This document shows, piece by piece, positions 16,794 to 25,541 of a stretch of 64,000 bases of DNA. Numbering within the stretch: position 1 is the stretch's first letter; every line of letters begins with the position of its first letter. The stretch comes from Cytobacillus luteolus (GTDB lineage: Bacteria; Bacillota; Bacilli; Bacillales; Bacillaceae_L). Position numbers and translations under genes: made by a program. Where the stretch lies: NCBI RefSeq assembly GCF_017873715.1, contig NZ_JAGGKM010000001.1, positions 620,001 through 684,000 on the forward strand. The letters run 5' to 3'. The notes under the pieces were generated by a model. The model did not search any database, was not told the DNA's origin, and saw nothing but the letters and a program-made list of their open reading frames with translations.

Positions 16794-18365
16794 ATGAGTA
16801 ATCAGAATGAGTTAACCATCTTAGTCACAAGTGATGTACACGGAAATGTACTACCAATTAATTATGGCAATAATGCTTACACTGAGTTAGGTCTATCAAA
16901 AATTGTTTCAATTATTAAAGAAGAACGAAAGAATGCTGCTAATCTAGTGCTGCTTGATAACGGTGATTTAATTCAAGGAACACCACTTACTTATCATTTT
17001 GTTCGTTCTATGGGTCAGGAAATGAATCCTATGATCAAAATCCTAAATGAGTTACATTATGACGCGGCTATTATTGGTAATCATGAGTTTAATTATGGAA
17101 TGGATGTATTAAATCGAGCGGTTAACGAATCAACCTTTCCTTGGTTGTCTGCGAATATTATTGATTCTAAGACAAATGAACCGAGCTTTGGGAAGCCATA
17201 CATTATAAAAGAATTCCCGAGTGGATTAAAAGTAGCTATATTGGGTGTAACCACTCATTATATACCAAACTGGGAGAACCCTTCACATATTACTGGTCTT
17301 AAATTTGAGGATGCACTTGAAACGACGAAGACATGGGTTAAGAAAATACGCGTAGAGGAGAAACCTGATATTATGGTGGTCTCATATCATGGTGGATTTG
17401 AGTGTGATCCTGAAACAGGTGAGCCAACTGAAACTCCTACAGGTGAAAATCAGGGATATCGTATGTGTTATGAGATTGAAGGGATAGATGTTTTAATCAC
17501 CGGTCATCAGCACCGATCAATATCCGGAAGCATTAACGGTGTCACAGTTATCCAACCGAGTTTTAATGCACAAATGCTAGGGAAAATAACATTAGGTCTA
17601 ACAAACGAAAACGGGTCATGGAAAATTGACCACTCAGACTCTCAACTTCTTTCAGTTGATTTAATAGATGAAGATCCTGATATTACTGAATTAGTTAAAG
17701 ACTATGAAAATGCTACTCAAACATGGCTAGACCAGCCAATGGGAACACTGCTTGGGGATATGACGATAAAGGATTCGTTTGAAACCCGGCTAAAGGATAA
17801 CGCACTGGTCGAATTTATTAATAAAGTTCAAATGGACATTGCCGAAGTGTCTATTTCAAATACAGCCCTCTTTAATAACACATCAAAAGGTTTTCCGGAA
17901 TGTATTACAATGAGAGATGTTGTCTCGAACTACATTTATCCAAATACACTCAAGGTAATACGCATTTCAGGTGAGGATATGAAAGAAGCGCTTGAAAGAT
18001 GTGCAAGTTATTTTGAGCTCGACAATGGCCAAGTAAAAGTAAACCCTGCCTTTACGACACCAAAACCACAGCACTATAACTATGACATGTGGGAAGGAAT
18101 TGAGTATATTTTGGATATATCAAAACCGTTTGGGAAGCGAGTGACACAGTTAACCTATGAGGGGAAACCAATAGATCCTTCAGGAGAATATGATGTTGTT
18201 ATGAATAATTATCGTGCAGGTGGTGGAGGAGAGTATAGCATGTTTAAAAACAAACGAGTTATTAAAGATATACCTCTTGATATGTCGGAGGTTATTGCAA
18301 ACTATATTCTCTCAAAAGGAACAATTGAGGCAACAGTAAATCATAATTGGAAAGTTATATGGTAA
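16794..18365 (+). CDS. Bifunctional metallophosphatase/5'-nucleotidase
   Basis: 523 aa. N-terminal calcineurin-like phosphoesterase: VTSDVHGNVLP (Asp, His), LLDNGDLIQGT (Asp), IIGNHEFNYG (Asn-His), and ITGHQHRS (His pair) give the two-metal site. C-terminal 5_nucleotid_C domain from about 330, with NNYRAGGGGEYSMFK near the end as the nucleotide-binding part. No signal peptide, unlike secreted UshA, so it appears cytosolic. Its place behind the phosphonate-type importer suggests phosphate salvage from an imported ester, but that is inference. Own strong binding site (aaaggag). Confidence 0.88.
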   Translation: MSNQNELTILVTSDVHGNVLPINYGNNAYTELGLSKIVSIIKEERKNAANLVLLDNGDLIQGTPLTYHFVRSMGQEMNPMIKILNELHYDAAIIGNHEFNYGMDVLNRAVNESTFPWLSANIIDSKTNEPSFGKPYIIKEFPSGLKVAILGVTTHYIPNWENPSHITGLKFEDALETTKTWVKKIRVEEKPDIMVVSYHGGFECDPETGEPTETPTGENQGYRMCYEIEGIDVLITGHQHRSISGSINGVTVIQPSFNAQMLGKITLGLTNENGSWKIDHSDSQLLSVDLIDEDPDITELVKDYENATQTWLDQPMGTLLGDMTIKDSFETRLKDNALVEFINKVQMDIAEVSISNTALFNNTSKGFPECITMRDVVSNYIYPNTLKVIRISGEDMKEALERCASYFELDNGQVKVNPAFTTPKPQHYNYDMWEGIEYILDISKPFGKRVTQLTYEGKPIDPSGEYDVVMNNYRAGGGGEYSMFKNKRVIKDIPLDMSEVIANYILSKGTIEATVNHNWKVIW

Positions 18366-18379
18366 GAAAAGAATATAAC

Positions 18380-18416
18380 AGCACTTGGTATGGAAATCCT
18401 GCCAAGTGCTTTTTTA
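18380..18416 (+). terminator. Terminator after the 5'-nucleotidase gene
   Basis: Perfect nine-bp arms 18380-18388 and 18402-18410, followed by six Ts. Confidence 0.9.
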
Positions 18417-18440
18417 TATTATAAAAAAGCTAGTAAATCT

Positions 18441-18470
18441 GTAATAATTTTCCCCTATTGGTACAAACTA
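18441..18470 (+). promoter_or_regulatory. Possible forespore sigma-G-type promoter for the ger operon
   Basis: GTAATA (18441-18446), 17-bp spacer, CAAACTA (18464-18470), each one base from typical sigma-G boxes. Germinant receptor operons are normally read by sigma-G, which is the main support. Confidence 0.3.
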
Positions 18471-18495
18471 AACTAAAAACTAAGGGGAAATTTAT

Positions 18496-20031
18496 ATGAA
18501 CTGGGATAAGTGGGTGAAAAGTTTAAAGCCCAAAGAAGAAGAAATAAAAGAAGTGCCTTCAACAAAGGAGATCGAATTAAAGGAACGGAACATCCCTACA
18601 GGGATAGAAGAGGTTAAAACTATATTCAAATCAATCTATTCTATCCCGCAAAACACGGATGTCACATTAAGAGAGTTCACCATTGGCAAAGTAAACGAGA
18701 AAGCGGCACTTGTATTTGTAAAAACCATCTCTAATGGTGAGGACATTGAAGAACGAGTACTACTGCCTTTACTTACAAATGAAAGTGAGAGTAAAGAGAT
18801 ATCTGATATTGTAACAATCAAGAAGATTACTACTGCTTCTACTATTAAAGATATATTAAATGAAATTAATCACGGTAATACTGTCTTATTTATTGATAAC
18901 ACCTCAGTGGCTTATGTATTCGATACAACGAAATTTGAATCAAGAGCAGTAGAAAAAACGGATAATGAAAATGTGTTACGAGGTCCTAAGGAGTCCTTTA
19001 ACGAAAACGCGGAGACAAATATCTCGCTTATCCGAAAAAAAATATTAAATGAAAATTTGATGGTTGAAACAACTACCGTTTCTAAACGGTCAAAAAATGA
19101 TGTGTTCTTATTATATGTTAAGGATTTAGCGAATGACAAATTACTATCTAATATTAAAAATAGACTAAAGTCACTAGACACTGATGCTATACAAAATTTA
19201 GGTTTGTTAGAACAGCATATTGAAGAGCGTAAATTATCTCTTTTTCCAACCCTACTCTATACAGAACGCCCAGATAGAGCCGCAGCATTCTTAGAAGACG
19301 GTTATTTTGTATTACTAATGGATAGTTCACCAGCCTGTTTAATCCTTCCGGCAACTTTTTGGTCATTCTACCATTCACCAGAGGAACATTACTTACGTTT
19401 TATATATGGAAATTTTACTAGGATACTACGTATTGCTGCTGTTTTTATTGCTTTATTTACGTCTGCAATCTATGTGGCAGTTACTAATTACCATGCTCAA
19501 ATGATTCCTCCGGATCTTTTGTTAGCGATTGCAGCAACAAGAGAAAAAGTTCCTTTCCCAGTTTTACTAGAAATTTTACTAATGGAAATTGCTTTTGAGT
19601 TAATCCGGGAGGCAGGTCTAAGGGTCCCTAGCCCAATTGGTCCGACTATTGGTATCGTAGGTGCTTTAATTCTAGGTCAGGCAGCTGTAGAGGCAAATAT
19701 CATAAGTCCGATTGTAATAATTGTTGTAGCCTTAGGTGGAGTTAGCTCATTTGCCGTAAGTGACATAAGCTTAAATTACGCAATACGAATCATACGTTTT
19801 TTCTTTATCATCTCGTCTGGATTATTTGGAATCTATGGTATGACCGCCATATTTACAGTGGGATTATTTTATCTTGTTTCCATGAAATCATTTGGTATTC
19901 CTTATTTGGCACCTATGTCACCGAGGTATAAATCATCAAAGGATACAATATTTAGAAAGTTACTCCAAAATGAAACATATCGCCCAGGATACTTAAAGCC
20001 AAAAGATATTGTCAAGAAGGGTAATGAATAG
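18496..20031 (+). CDS. Spore germination receptor A subunit (GerA/GerKA family)
   Basis: 511 aa. Large N-terminal hydrophilic region (1-300; GerA N-terminal domains), then about five to six membrane segments from roughly 310 on, with the family motif REKVPFPVLLEILLMEIAFELIREAGLRVP followed by GPTIGIVGALILGQAAV. Located in the spore inner membrane; together with B and C subunits it senses nutrients and triggers ion release. Ends four bases before the B gene. Germinant cannot be predicted. Confidence 0.93.
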   Translation: MNWDKWVKSLKPKEEEIKEVPSTKEIELKERNIPTGIEEVKTIFKSIYSIPQNTDVTLREFTIGKVNEKAALVFVKTISNGEDIEERVLLPLLTNESESKEISDIVTIKKITTASTIKDILNEINHGNTVLFIDNTSVAYVFDTTKFESRAVEKTDNENVLRGPKESFNENAETNISLIRKKILNENLMVETTTVSKRSKNDVFLLYVKDLANDKLLSNIKNRLKSLDTDAIQNLGLLEQHIEERKLSLFPTLLYTERPDRAAAFLEDGYFVLLMDSSPACLILPATFWSFYHSPEEHYLRFIYGNFTRILRIAAVFIALFTSAIYVAVTNYHAQMIPPDLLLAIAATREKVPFPVLLEILLMEIAFELIREAGLRVPSPIGPTIGIVGALILGQAAVEANIISPIVIIVVALGGVSSFAVSDISLNYAIRIIRFFFIISSGLFGIYGMTAIFTVGLFYLVSMKSFGIPYLAPMSPRYKSSKDTIFRKLLQNETYRPGYLKPKDIVKKGNE

Positions 20032-20034
20032 TCA

Positions 20035-21138
20035 ATGCAGCAAAACGATAAAGTAGGAATTCGTGAGTTTATAGCAATCACCATCATCATCATTGGTGTA
20101 AAGTTATCTGATGATACACCAGATTTATTATTAGAGGATTTAAAAAGTGCAGCTTGGATGGCTCCCCTTATTTCAGGCCTAATCGCAATCATCCCAATTT
20201 ATTTTTTTTTAAAGGTGATAGGCAATTATGAGGATAAAAATCTTCATGATGTTAATATACATCTTCTAGGGAAGATAGTTGGCAGTATTGTTTCATTTCT
20301 TTTATTCATGGTAGGGTCTGCAGCAATGGTGATTGATTCAAAAGGGTATGTAGATATTATTGGCTCATTATATTTTCCAAAGACACCTCTACCAATCGTC
20401 TATTTACTATTGATGATTGTTTGCGTATATGGAGCAAAAAGAGGAATAAAGAATATTGGAAGTGTAGCATGGCTAGTTCTTTTTTATATTAAAGTTGCCT
20501 TAATTATGGCTTTCGTTCTGGCTTTACAGGAAGGGCATATTTACAGTATTTTTCCATTTTTTGGACCTGGGATAGAAAAAATTCTTAAAGAGAGTGTCCT
20601 AAAAACTTCTATTTTTGCTGACATTCTGTTTTTAGGCTTAATAGCTCCTTTTCTTACTGATAAAAAAGCATTTAAAAAGGGTGTTTGGATATCATTAATT
20701 ATCCTTATAGTAGAATTAACAATTTCAATGATGCTTTATTTATTCATTTTTGATTACATGTCAGTTCAGATGATGAATTATCCCTTTCATGAGATGATAC
20801 GATATATACGATTAGGGAAATTCTTAACGAATATTGAAACGTTCTTTTTTCCAATTTGGTTATTGGCGACATTTGTGCGGTTTTCTGTTTATTTATATTT
20901 AAATGGGGTTATATTCGGTGGAATTTTTAGGATTAAAAAATTTGAATATGTTATTCCTTCATTGGCAACCGTCTATTTATTGTTCGGCTTAATACCAGAA
21001 ACTGCTACTTTTACTACTTTTTTTCTAAGAGAGTATTTGCTTAATATTTCAAGCCCTGTATTTATTGGATTACCAATCTTACTATGGGTGATGGCAAAGG
21101 TAAAAGGTGAATTTAATAATGAAAAAAAAAGCAATTAG
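20035..21138 (+). CDS. Spore germination receptor B subunit (GerB family)
   Basis: 367 aa, ten predicted membrane segments, GerAB/amino acid permease (APC) fold, the subunit that holds the germinant site in GerA-type receptors. Typical opening (GIREFIAITIIIIGVKLSDDTPDLL) and GFIYxx-like LDIxx regions are replaced by family-level matches only, so I rely mainly on topology, length and operon position. Starts three bases after the A gene; its 3' end overlaps the C gene by 20 bp. Confidence 0.9.
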   Translation: MQQNDKVGIREFIAITIIIIGVKLSDDTPDLLLEDLKSAAWMAPLISGLIAIIPIYFFLKVIGNYEDKNLHDVNIHLLGKIVGSIVSFLLFMVGSAAMVIDSKGYVDIIGSLYFPKTPLPIVYLLLMIVCVYGAKRGIKNIGSVAWLVLFYIKVALIMAFVLALQEGHIYSIFPFFGPGIEKILKESVLKTSIFADILFLGLIAPFLTDKKAFKKGVWISLIILIVELTISMMLYLFIFDYMSVQMMNYPFHEMIRYIRLGKFLTNIETFFFPIWLLATFVRFSVYLYLNGVIFGGIFRIKKFEYVIPSLATVYLLFGLIPETATFTTFFLREYLLNISSPVFIGLPILLWVMAKVKGEFNNEKKSN

Positions 21139-22363
21139 TCTTCTTATTGTAAGTTGTTGCTTGTTATTAACAGGTTGCTTTGATAAAACAGAGGTTGAGG
21201 AAAAAGCCTATGTGATTGCATTAGGGCTTGATAAGGCTGAAGATAAAAACAAAATGAAGGTTAGTTTTCAAATCGCAAATCCAGAGGTAGGGAGTTTGCA
21301 AGGTGGAGCAGGGTCTAATGAGCCTCCACACGAAGTTGTAACAGTTACGGTAAATGATTTTATTTCTGCAAGAAATACCCTGAATGCACTTGTCTCGAAG
21401 GAAGTCACCTATGATTTACTAAAGGTGATTGTTATTTCTGAGGAGTTTGCAAAGGAAAAAGATTTTATTCGCTATATTTATGAAACTGCAAAAGATAGGG
21501 AGATTCGAAGAGATGTGTTCTTGGCTGTTTCTAAGGAAGATGCAAGTAAATACCTAGAAAAAAATGATCCAAAGCAAGAGACGAGACCACATAAGTATTT
21601 TCAATTTATGATAAACAGAGGAATTCAAGCTGGATTGATTCCGGAATCAGATCTGCATCGATTCTTTCGAATAACGGAGCATGATGCTGACCTTTTTATA
21701 GCTATGTATACCACAACAGAAAGTAGTGACAATGACAAAAAACACAATGAAGACGAATTCCTGGCCGGTCAAATTAATATAGAAGGGGATATTAATCGTA
21801 CACAATTTATGGGTTCTGCTGTTTTTAAAGAAGGCAAGATGATTGGAAAAATGAATGGACAAGAAACGAGAATTGCTATTTTATTAGATGAAACATCCGA
21901 AATGAATGATGTCCTAACGACCTATCAAGATCCTATAAACGAGGATTATCGATTAGCTACTCGCATAATTAAAGAACGTCCAATTGATTATAAAATCAAT
22001 TTAAATAGTTCACCAGCAACAGTCAATATCCATGTGTCATTAATTGTAGAAGTACTCTCAGATCCAGCAATGACTAATTATGCTAGGGATAGGGAGAAAC
22101 AGGAAAAATTAAGAGATCATATTGAAAAAACAATTGCTTATAATATCGAGAAGTTTATAACAAAGTCACAAGAAGAGTTTGGGGGATCACCGTTTTCTCT
22201 TTCTCTACATGCTAGAAAACATTTTCTAACCATTCCTGAATTTAATCAGTTTGATTGGATGAAATCATATCCAGACATGGAGGTTGACGTGGAGGTCAGT
22301 ATTGAATATGGTGAATTTGGGAAACAAGCAAAAGTACCATACCTAGAAGAGTTGAGGGATTAA
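21119..22363 (+). CDS. Spore germination receptor C subunit, Ger(x)C lipoprotein
   Basis: 414 aa from ATG 21119, chosen over the GTG at 21107 because aaaggtg lies upstream at good spacing. Signal peptide with lipobox LLLTGC near residue 20, so it is lipid-anchored on the outer face of the spore inner membrane. Three-domain Ger(x)C family: KTEVEEKAYVIALGLDKAED at the mature N-terminus and a C-terminal domain ending near VDVEVSIEYGEFG. Followed with no gap by a two-helix small gene. Confidence 0.92.
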   Translation: MKKKAISLLIVSCCLLLTGCFDKTEVEEKAYVIALGLDKAEDKNKMKVSFQIANPEVGSLQGGAGSNEPPHEVVTVTVNDFISARNTLNALVSKEVTYDLLKVIVISEEFAKEKDFIRYIYETAKDREIRRDVFLAVSKEDASKYLEKNDPKQETRPHKYFQFMINRGIQAGLIPESDLHRFFRITEHDADLFIAMYTTTESSDNDKKHNEDEFLAGQINIEGDINRTQFMGSAVFKEGKMIGKMNGQETRIAILLDETSEMNDVLTTYQDPINEDYRLATRIIKERPIDYKINLNSSPATVNIHVSLIVEVLSDPAMTNYARDREKQEKLRDHIEKTIAYNIEKFITKSQEEFGGSPFSLSLHARKHFLTIPEFNQFDWMKSYPDMEVDVEVSIEYGEFGKQAKVPYLEELRD

Positions 22364-22522
22364 ATGAACATTCTATACGGAATTTTGGCTTTTGGTATGT
22401 TTGCCTACACAGTTGGTTATGCCATTACTTTATGGAAGGATAAAAATAAGATAGGTGCATTAGGCGTATTCTGGGTTGCTTGTATGATCGCTGTACTCCC
22501 GTTCTTTACGTTATTTAAATGA
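22364..22522 (+). CDS. Small two-helix membrane protein, candidate ger operon D subunit
   Basis: 52 aa, too short for usual gene callers. Begins directly after the gerC stop (TAAATG). Two hydrophobic helices (YGILAFGMFAYTVGYAITLW and IGALGVFWVACMIAVLPFF) joined by a charged turn KDKNK. Some Bacillus ger operons carry a fourth D gene encoding a small two-TM protein that modulates receptor function; length, topology and position fit. A binding site (gaagagttgaggg) lies in the gerC end. I infer the role from context only. Confidence 0.65.
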   Translation: MNILYGILAFGMFAYTVGYAITLWKDKNKIGALGVFWVACMIAVLPFFTLFK

Positions 22523-22626
22523 CCTTTACTAAATTGTACCAATTCCGTCACAGACCCAGGGTTAACACTATGTATATAATGAAAATGTAAATAATTCTTA
22601 CATTTTTTTACATAGGAGGGTTTGAT

Positions 22627-23691
22627 ATGACAGTTTCTTTAGTTAGAAGTAAGTCAACCTATATTTTCGTTGTATTGGCATTGCTGATTTTAGCATCCAA
22701 TCTGACCTTAATGAACCATGACTCCTATAAACCTATAACAGAAGTAATGGCTTTAGCAACCGTAGTTGATTTAACAATCTGTCTGCCTTTTGCCTTTTAC
22801 TTCTTTATAGTTAGGAATAGATTATCACCTGTCACAGTATTACCAGTTGTCATCGTTGGATTTTGGCTGGCTTACTTAATTGTTCCACATGAAAGCTTTA
22901 GATATTTTAAAGAAATGCTCTATGTTATATACGGGATTGAAGCGTTATTTGTAGCAATAGAGCTCTATATTTTATTTCTTTTAATAAAGAAAGCAAGAGC
23001 TTTCAGAAGGAATTATCTAAAGTATAATCAATCGGAATTACACTTTCCATCTAAACTTAGAAAGTCATTAGTTGAAACCTTTGGTAGTAGTAGGGTAATT
23101 GGAATGTTAATTACGGATATTTCAGTTTTTTACTACGGTTTGCTTAACTGGAGAAAAAAGTGGATAGATGTGCCTGGAGTACAAGCATTTAGTTATCATA
23201 AAAACTCTGGATATTTTGGGTTATTTATTATGCTAGTTCATGCGATGGCTATAGAAGTAATTGCAGTTCATGTATTGGTTGCCCAATGGAATACAACAGC
23301 AGCGTGGATTGTAACAGCTTTAGACTTTTACTTGTTGTTTTGCATAATAGCGGACTACCACGCTATACGACTTTCTCCAGTGTTAGTGGATAAAACAACT
23401 ATGAAGATACAAATAGGCCTGAGAAGTTCACTTGAGTTGGAGCTTAATAATATTCAATCAATCGAGTATGTTACTGAATTTAGCAAAGATCAACGTAAAG
23501 AGAAAGGTTCATATTTTGTGACACTTCCTGATTTTATTGAAGAATCTCCACAGATAGAAATTAAATTAAAACAACCGGTAACAGCGCATTATGTATTTGG
23601 TATTAAGAAAGCGATTACCAAAGTCTATATAACGTTAGACGATCGTAATCGCTTTTACGAGTTGATTAATGAGCGAGTATCATCTACTTAA
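22627..23691 (+). CDS. Polytopic membrane protein of unknown function
   Basis: 354 aa with about seven membrane segments in residues 10-250 and a soluble C-terminal domain (about 265-354; MKIQIGLRSSLELELNNIQSIEYVTEF), which reads like a PH-type or YdbT-like domain. Similar Bacillus proteins have been labelled beta-carotene 15,15'-monooxygenase in databases, but no catalytic residues of that family are seen, so I do not accept that name. TATAAT at 22575-22580 and a good binding site (ataggagggt) precede it. Single gene. Confidence 0.75.
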   Translation: MTVSLVRSKSTYIFVVLALLILASNLTLMNHDSYKPITEVMALATVVDLTICLPFAFYFFIVRNRLSPVTVLPVVIVGFWLAYLIVPHESFRYFKEMLYVIYGIEALFVAIELYILFLLIKKARAFRRNYLKYNQSELHFPSKLRKSLVETFGSSRVIGMLITDISVFYYGLLNWRKKWIDVPGVQAFSYHKNSGYFGLFIMLVHAMAIEVIAVHVLVAQWNTTAAWIVTALDFYLLFCIIADYHAIRLSPVLVDKTTMKIQIGLRSSLELELNNIQSIEYVTEFSKDQRKEKGSYFVTLPDFIEESPQIEIKLKQPVTAHYVFGIKKAITKVYITLDDRNRFYELINERVSST

Positions 23692-23695
23692 CATA

Positions 23696-23736
23696 AAAAC
23701 GGCATGAATCCAATTAAGAATTCATGCCGTTTTTTA
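23696..23736. terminator. Bidirectional terminator, membrane protein / motB
   Basis: Perfect long arms (about 14 bp, 23696-23709 with 23720-23733), T runs on both strands. Confidence 0.9.
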
Positions 23737-23739
23737 ATT

Positions 23740-24522
23740 TTAATTAATAACGTTCGGTAGTATTAAAATTTCTACACGTCTATTTTTCATTCTACCTTCA
23801 GCAGTATTGTTTGGAGCTACCGGACTATATTCTCCAAAGCCTTTTGCACTGAAAGACTTGTGGTCCAGCTGTTCATTTTCAAGTAAAATTTTCATAAAGT
23901 TTATGGCCCTCATTACACTAAGATGCCAGTTGTTATCAAATTGGCTATTACTAATTGGAACATTGTCCGTATGACCACTTACGATAATATTCCTTGGCGG
24001 ATTCATAACTAACAGTTCAGAGATCTCCTTCGCCAGCTGTTGGTCAGCCGGACGGACAGCAGCACTTCCTGAGTTAAAGAAAGTGTCGTTTAAGATTGTG
24101 ACTAGTAGGCCTTCATCAGTAAGTTTCGTCTCAAGGTGTTCATTCAACTTATTATCGAGGATATAGCCATTAATTTTTTCCTGAAGCTCTTTCAGTTCTT
24201 TTTGCTCTAATTCTTCGTAGGCTTCTTCGTCAATCTCTTCTTGGTTCTCTTCCTCACCCTGGTTTCCCTCATTTTCCTCATCACTCGGAATATCTTCAGG
24301 ACTTTGTTGGACAACACTTGGATACTTCATTACGCCTGTCCCACCGTTAAAAGCACTGTTTAATGAATAGGCAATTTGCTTGAATTTAACTACGTCAACA
24401 GAGCTTGCTGCAAATAATACAATAAAGAGTGCAAGGAGGAGAGTAAGTAAGTCCGCATAGGGAATTAGCCAAGATTCATCTATGTGCTCCTCATGATGTT
24501 TATGTTTTTTCTTTCTAGACAT
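23740..24522 (-). CDS. motB: Flagellar motor stator protein MotB
   Basis: 260 aa. Single TM at about 22-42 with the proton-carrying Asp in VPYAD-like IPYADLLTLLLALFIVLFAAS, then a charged coiled linker, then an OmpA/MotB peptidoglycan-binding domain (SGHTDNVPISNSQFDNNWHLSVMRA; GEYSPVAPNNTAEGRMKNRRVEILI). The sequence is closer to B. subtilis MotB than to MotS, so H+-driven is the best guess. Overlaps motA by 8 bp. Confidence 0.93.
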   Translation of the reverse strand: MSRKKKHKHHEEHIDESWLIPYADLLTLLLALFIVLFAASSVDVVKFKQIAYSLNSAFNGGTGVMKYPSVVQQSPEDIPSDEENEGNQGEEENQEEIDEEAYEELEQKELKELQEKINGYILDNKLNEHLETKLTDEGLLVTILNDTFFNSGSAAVRPADQQLAKEISELLVMNPPRNIIVSGHTDNVPISNSQFDNNWHLSVMRAINFMKILLENEQLDHKSFSAKGFGEYSPVAPNNTAEGRMKNRRVEILILPNVIN

Positions 24523-25306
24523 CTAGGCTCTCACCCTCTGGCATGATTTTTTGTCGATCTTTAATTGACAGATAAGTAGAAAGTTTTTGTTCAATTGCTC
24601 TTGGTGCTTGTCCCTCAAGAACTGATAAGACACCTTCAATCATTACATATTTTACTGTAACTTCATCTTTTGATTTACGTTTAAGCTTGTTTGCAAATGG
24701 ATGCCATAATACATACCCTGTAAAAATTCCAAGAAGTGTTGCGATGAAGGCAGCAGCAATCGCTTCTCCTAATGCTTGAGTATCATCCATATACCCTAAT
24801 GCAGCGATAAGACCAATTACAGCTCCAAGAACCCCGAGTGTCGGAGCATATGTACCAGCCTGTGTGAAGATTAAGGCACCACCTTGGTGTCGATCTTCCA
24901 TCGCTTCAATTTCCTCAGACATTACATCACGAATAAATTCAGCACTTTGACCGTCAACAGCCATACTTAAACCGTTCTTTAAGAACTGGTCATCTACCTC
25001 ATTTACTTTTGCCTCAAGCGCAAGTAACCCTTCTTTTCGTGCAATAGTAGCCCATTCTGAGAACATTGGAATAAGCTGTTCAATTGTGGTCATCTTTTGT
25101 TCTTTAAAAAGTACACCAAATAATTTAGGGATTCGTTTAATTTCTTTCGTTGGAAATGCAATTGTTACAGCAGCAACAGTCCCTAATAAAATAATTAATA
25201 TCGCAGCAGGGTTCAACAGCGCCACCGGACTTACCCCTTTATAAGCCATACCAACACCTACTGCCAGGATTCCAAGAATTATTCCAATTAAAGAAGTTTT
25301 ATCCAT
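24515..25306 (-). CDS. motA: Flagellar motor stator protein MotA
   Basis: 263 aa from ATG 25306 (MDKTSLIGIILG), which has aggtga upstream and matches the B. subtilis start; the frame from 25330 is an over-extension. Four TMs, cytoplasmic loop with RKEGLLALEAKVNEVDD and MEDRHQ, and channel helices AGTYAPTLGVLGAVIGLIAAL with the conserved prolines. With MotB forms the stator that turns ion flow into rotation. No other flagellar genes are near, as in B. subtilis. Confidence 0.93.
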   Translation of the reverse strand: MDKTSLIGIILGILAVGVGMAYKGVSPVALLNPAAILIILLGTVAAVTIAFPTKEIKRIPKLFGVLFKEQKMTTIEQLIPMFSEWATIARKEGLLALEAKVNEVDDQFLKNGLSMAVDGQSAEFIRDVMSEEIEAMEDRHQGGALIFTQAGTYAPTLGVLGAVIGLIAALGYMDDTQALGEAIAAAFIATLLGIFTGYVLWHPFANKLKRKSKDEVTVKYVMIEGVLSVLEGQAPRAIEQKLSTYLSIKDRQKIMPEGESLDV

Positions 25307-25541
25307 AATCTCACCTATTCTTTCTTTCAATCTAGTTGTCTTCTCTATTCATATAATCTAGTATACTACGTCGAATAATGTTAAAAAACGATAAAAAATA
25401 ATCCAATTTAACTACCTGATATTATCTATATCGACAAAATCAGCAAAAACTTTAAAATTTTCTACGAAAAAGGATAATGTTTCTTTTTGGAGAATATAGT
25501 ATTTATAGTAAATTTGAAAATAGAGAAAAGGTGGGTCCAGT

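Noticed and set aside
22627-23691. Beta-carotene 15,15'-monooxygenase name for this membrane protein
   Set aside because: No four-His iron site or beta-propeller pattern of that family is visible; the label appears to be a legacy transfer.
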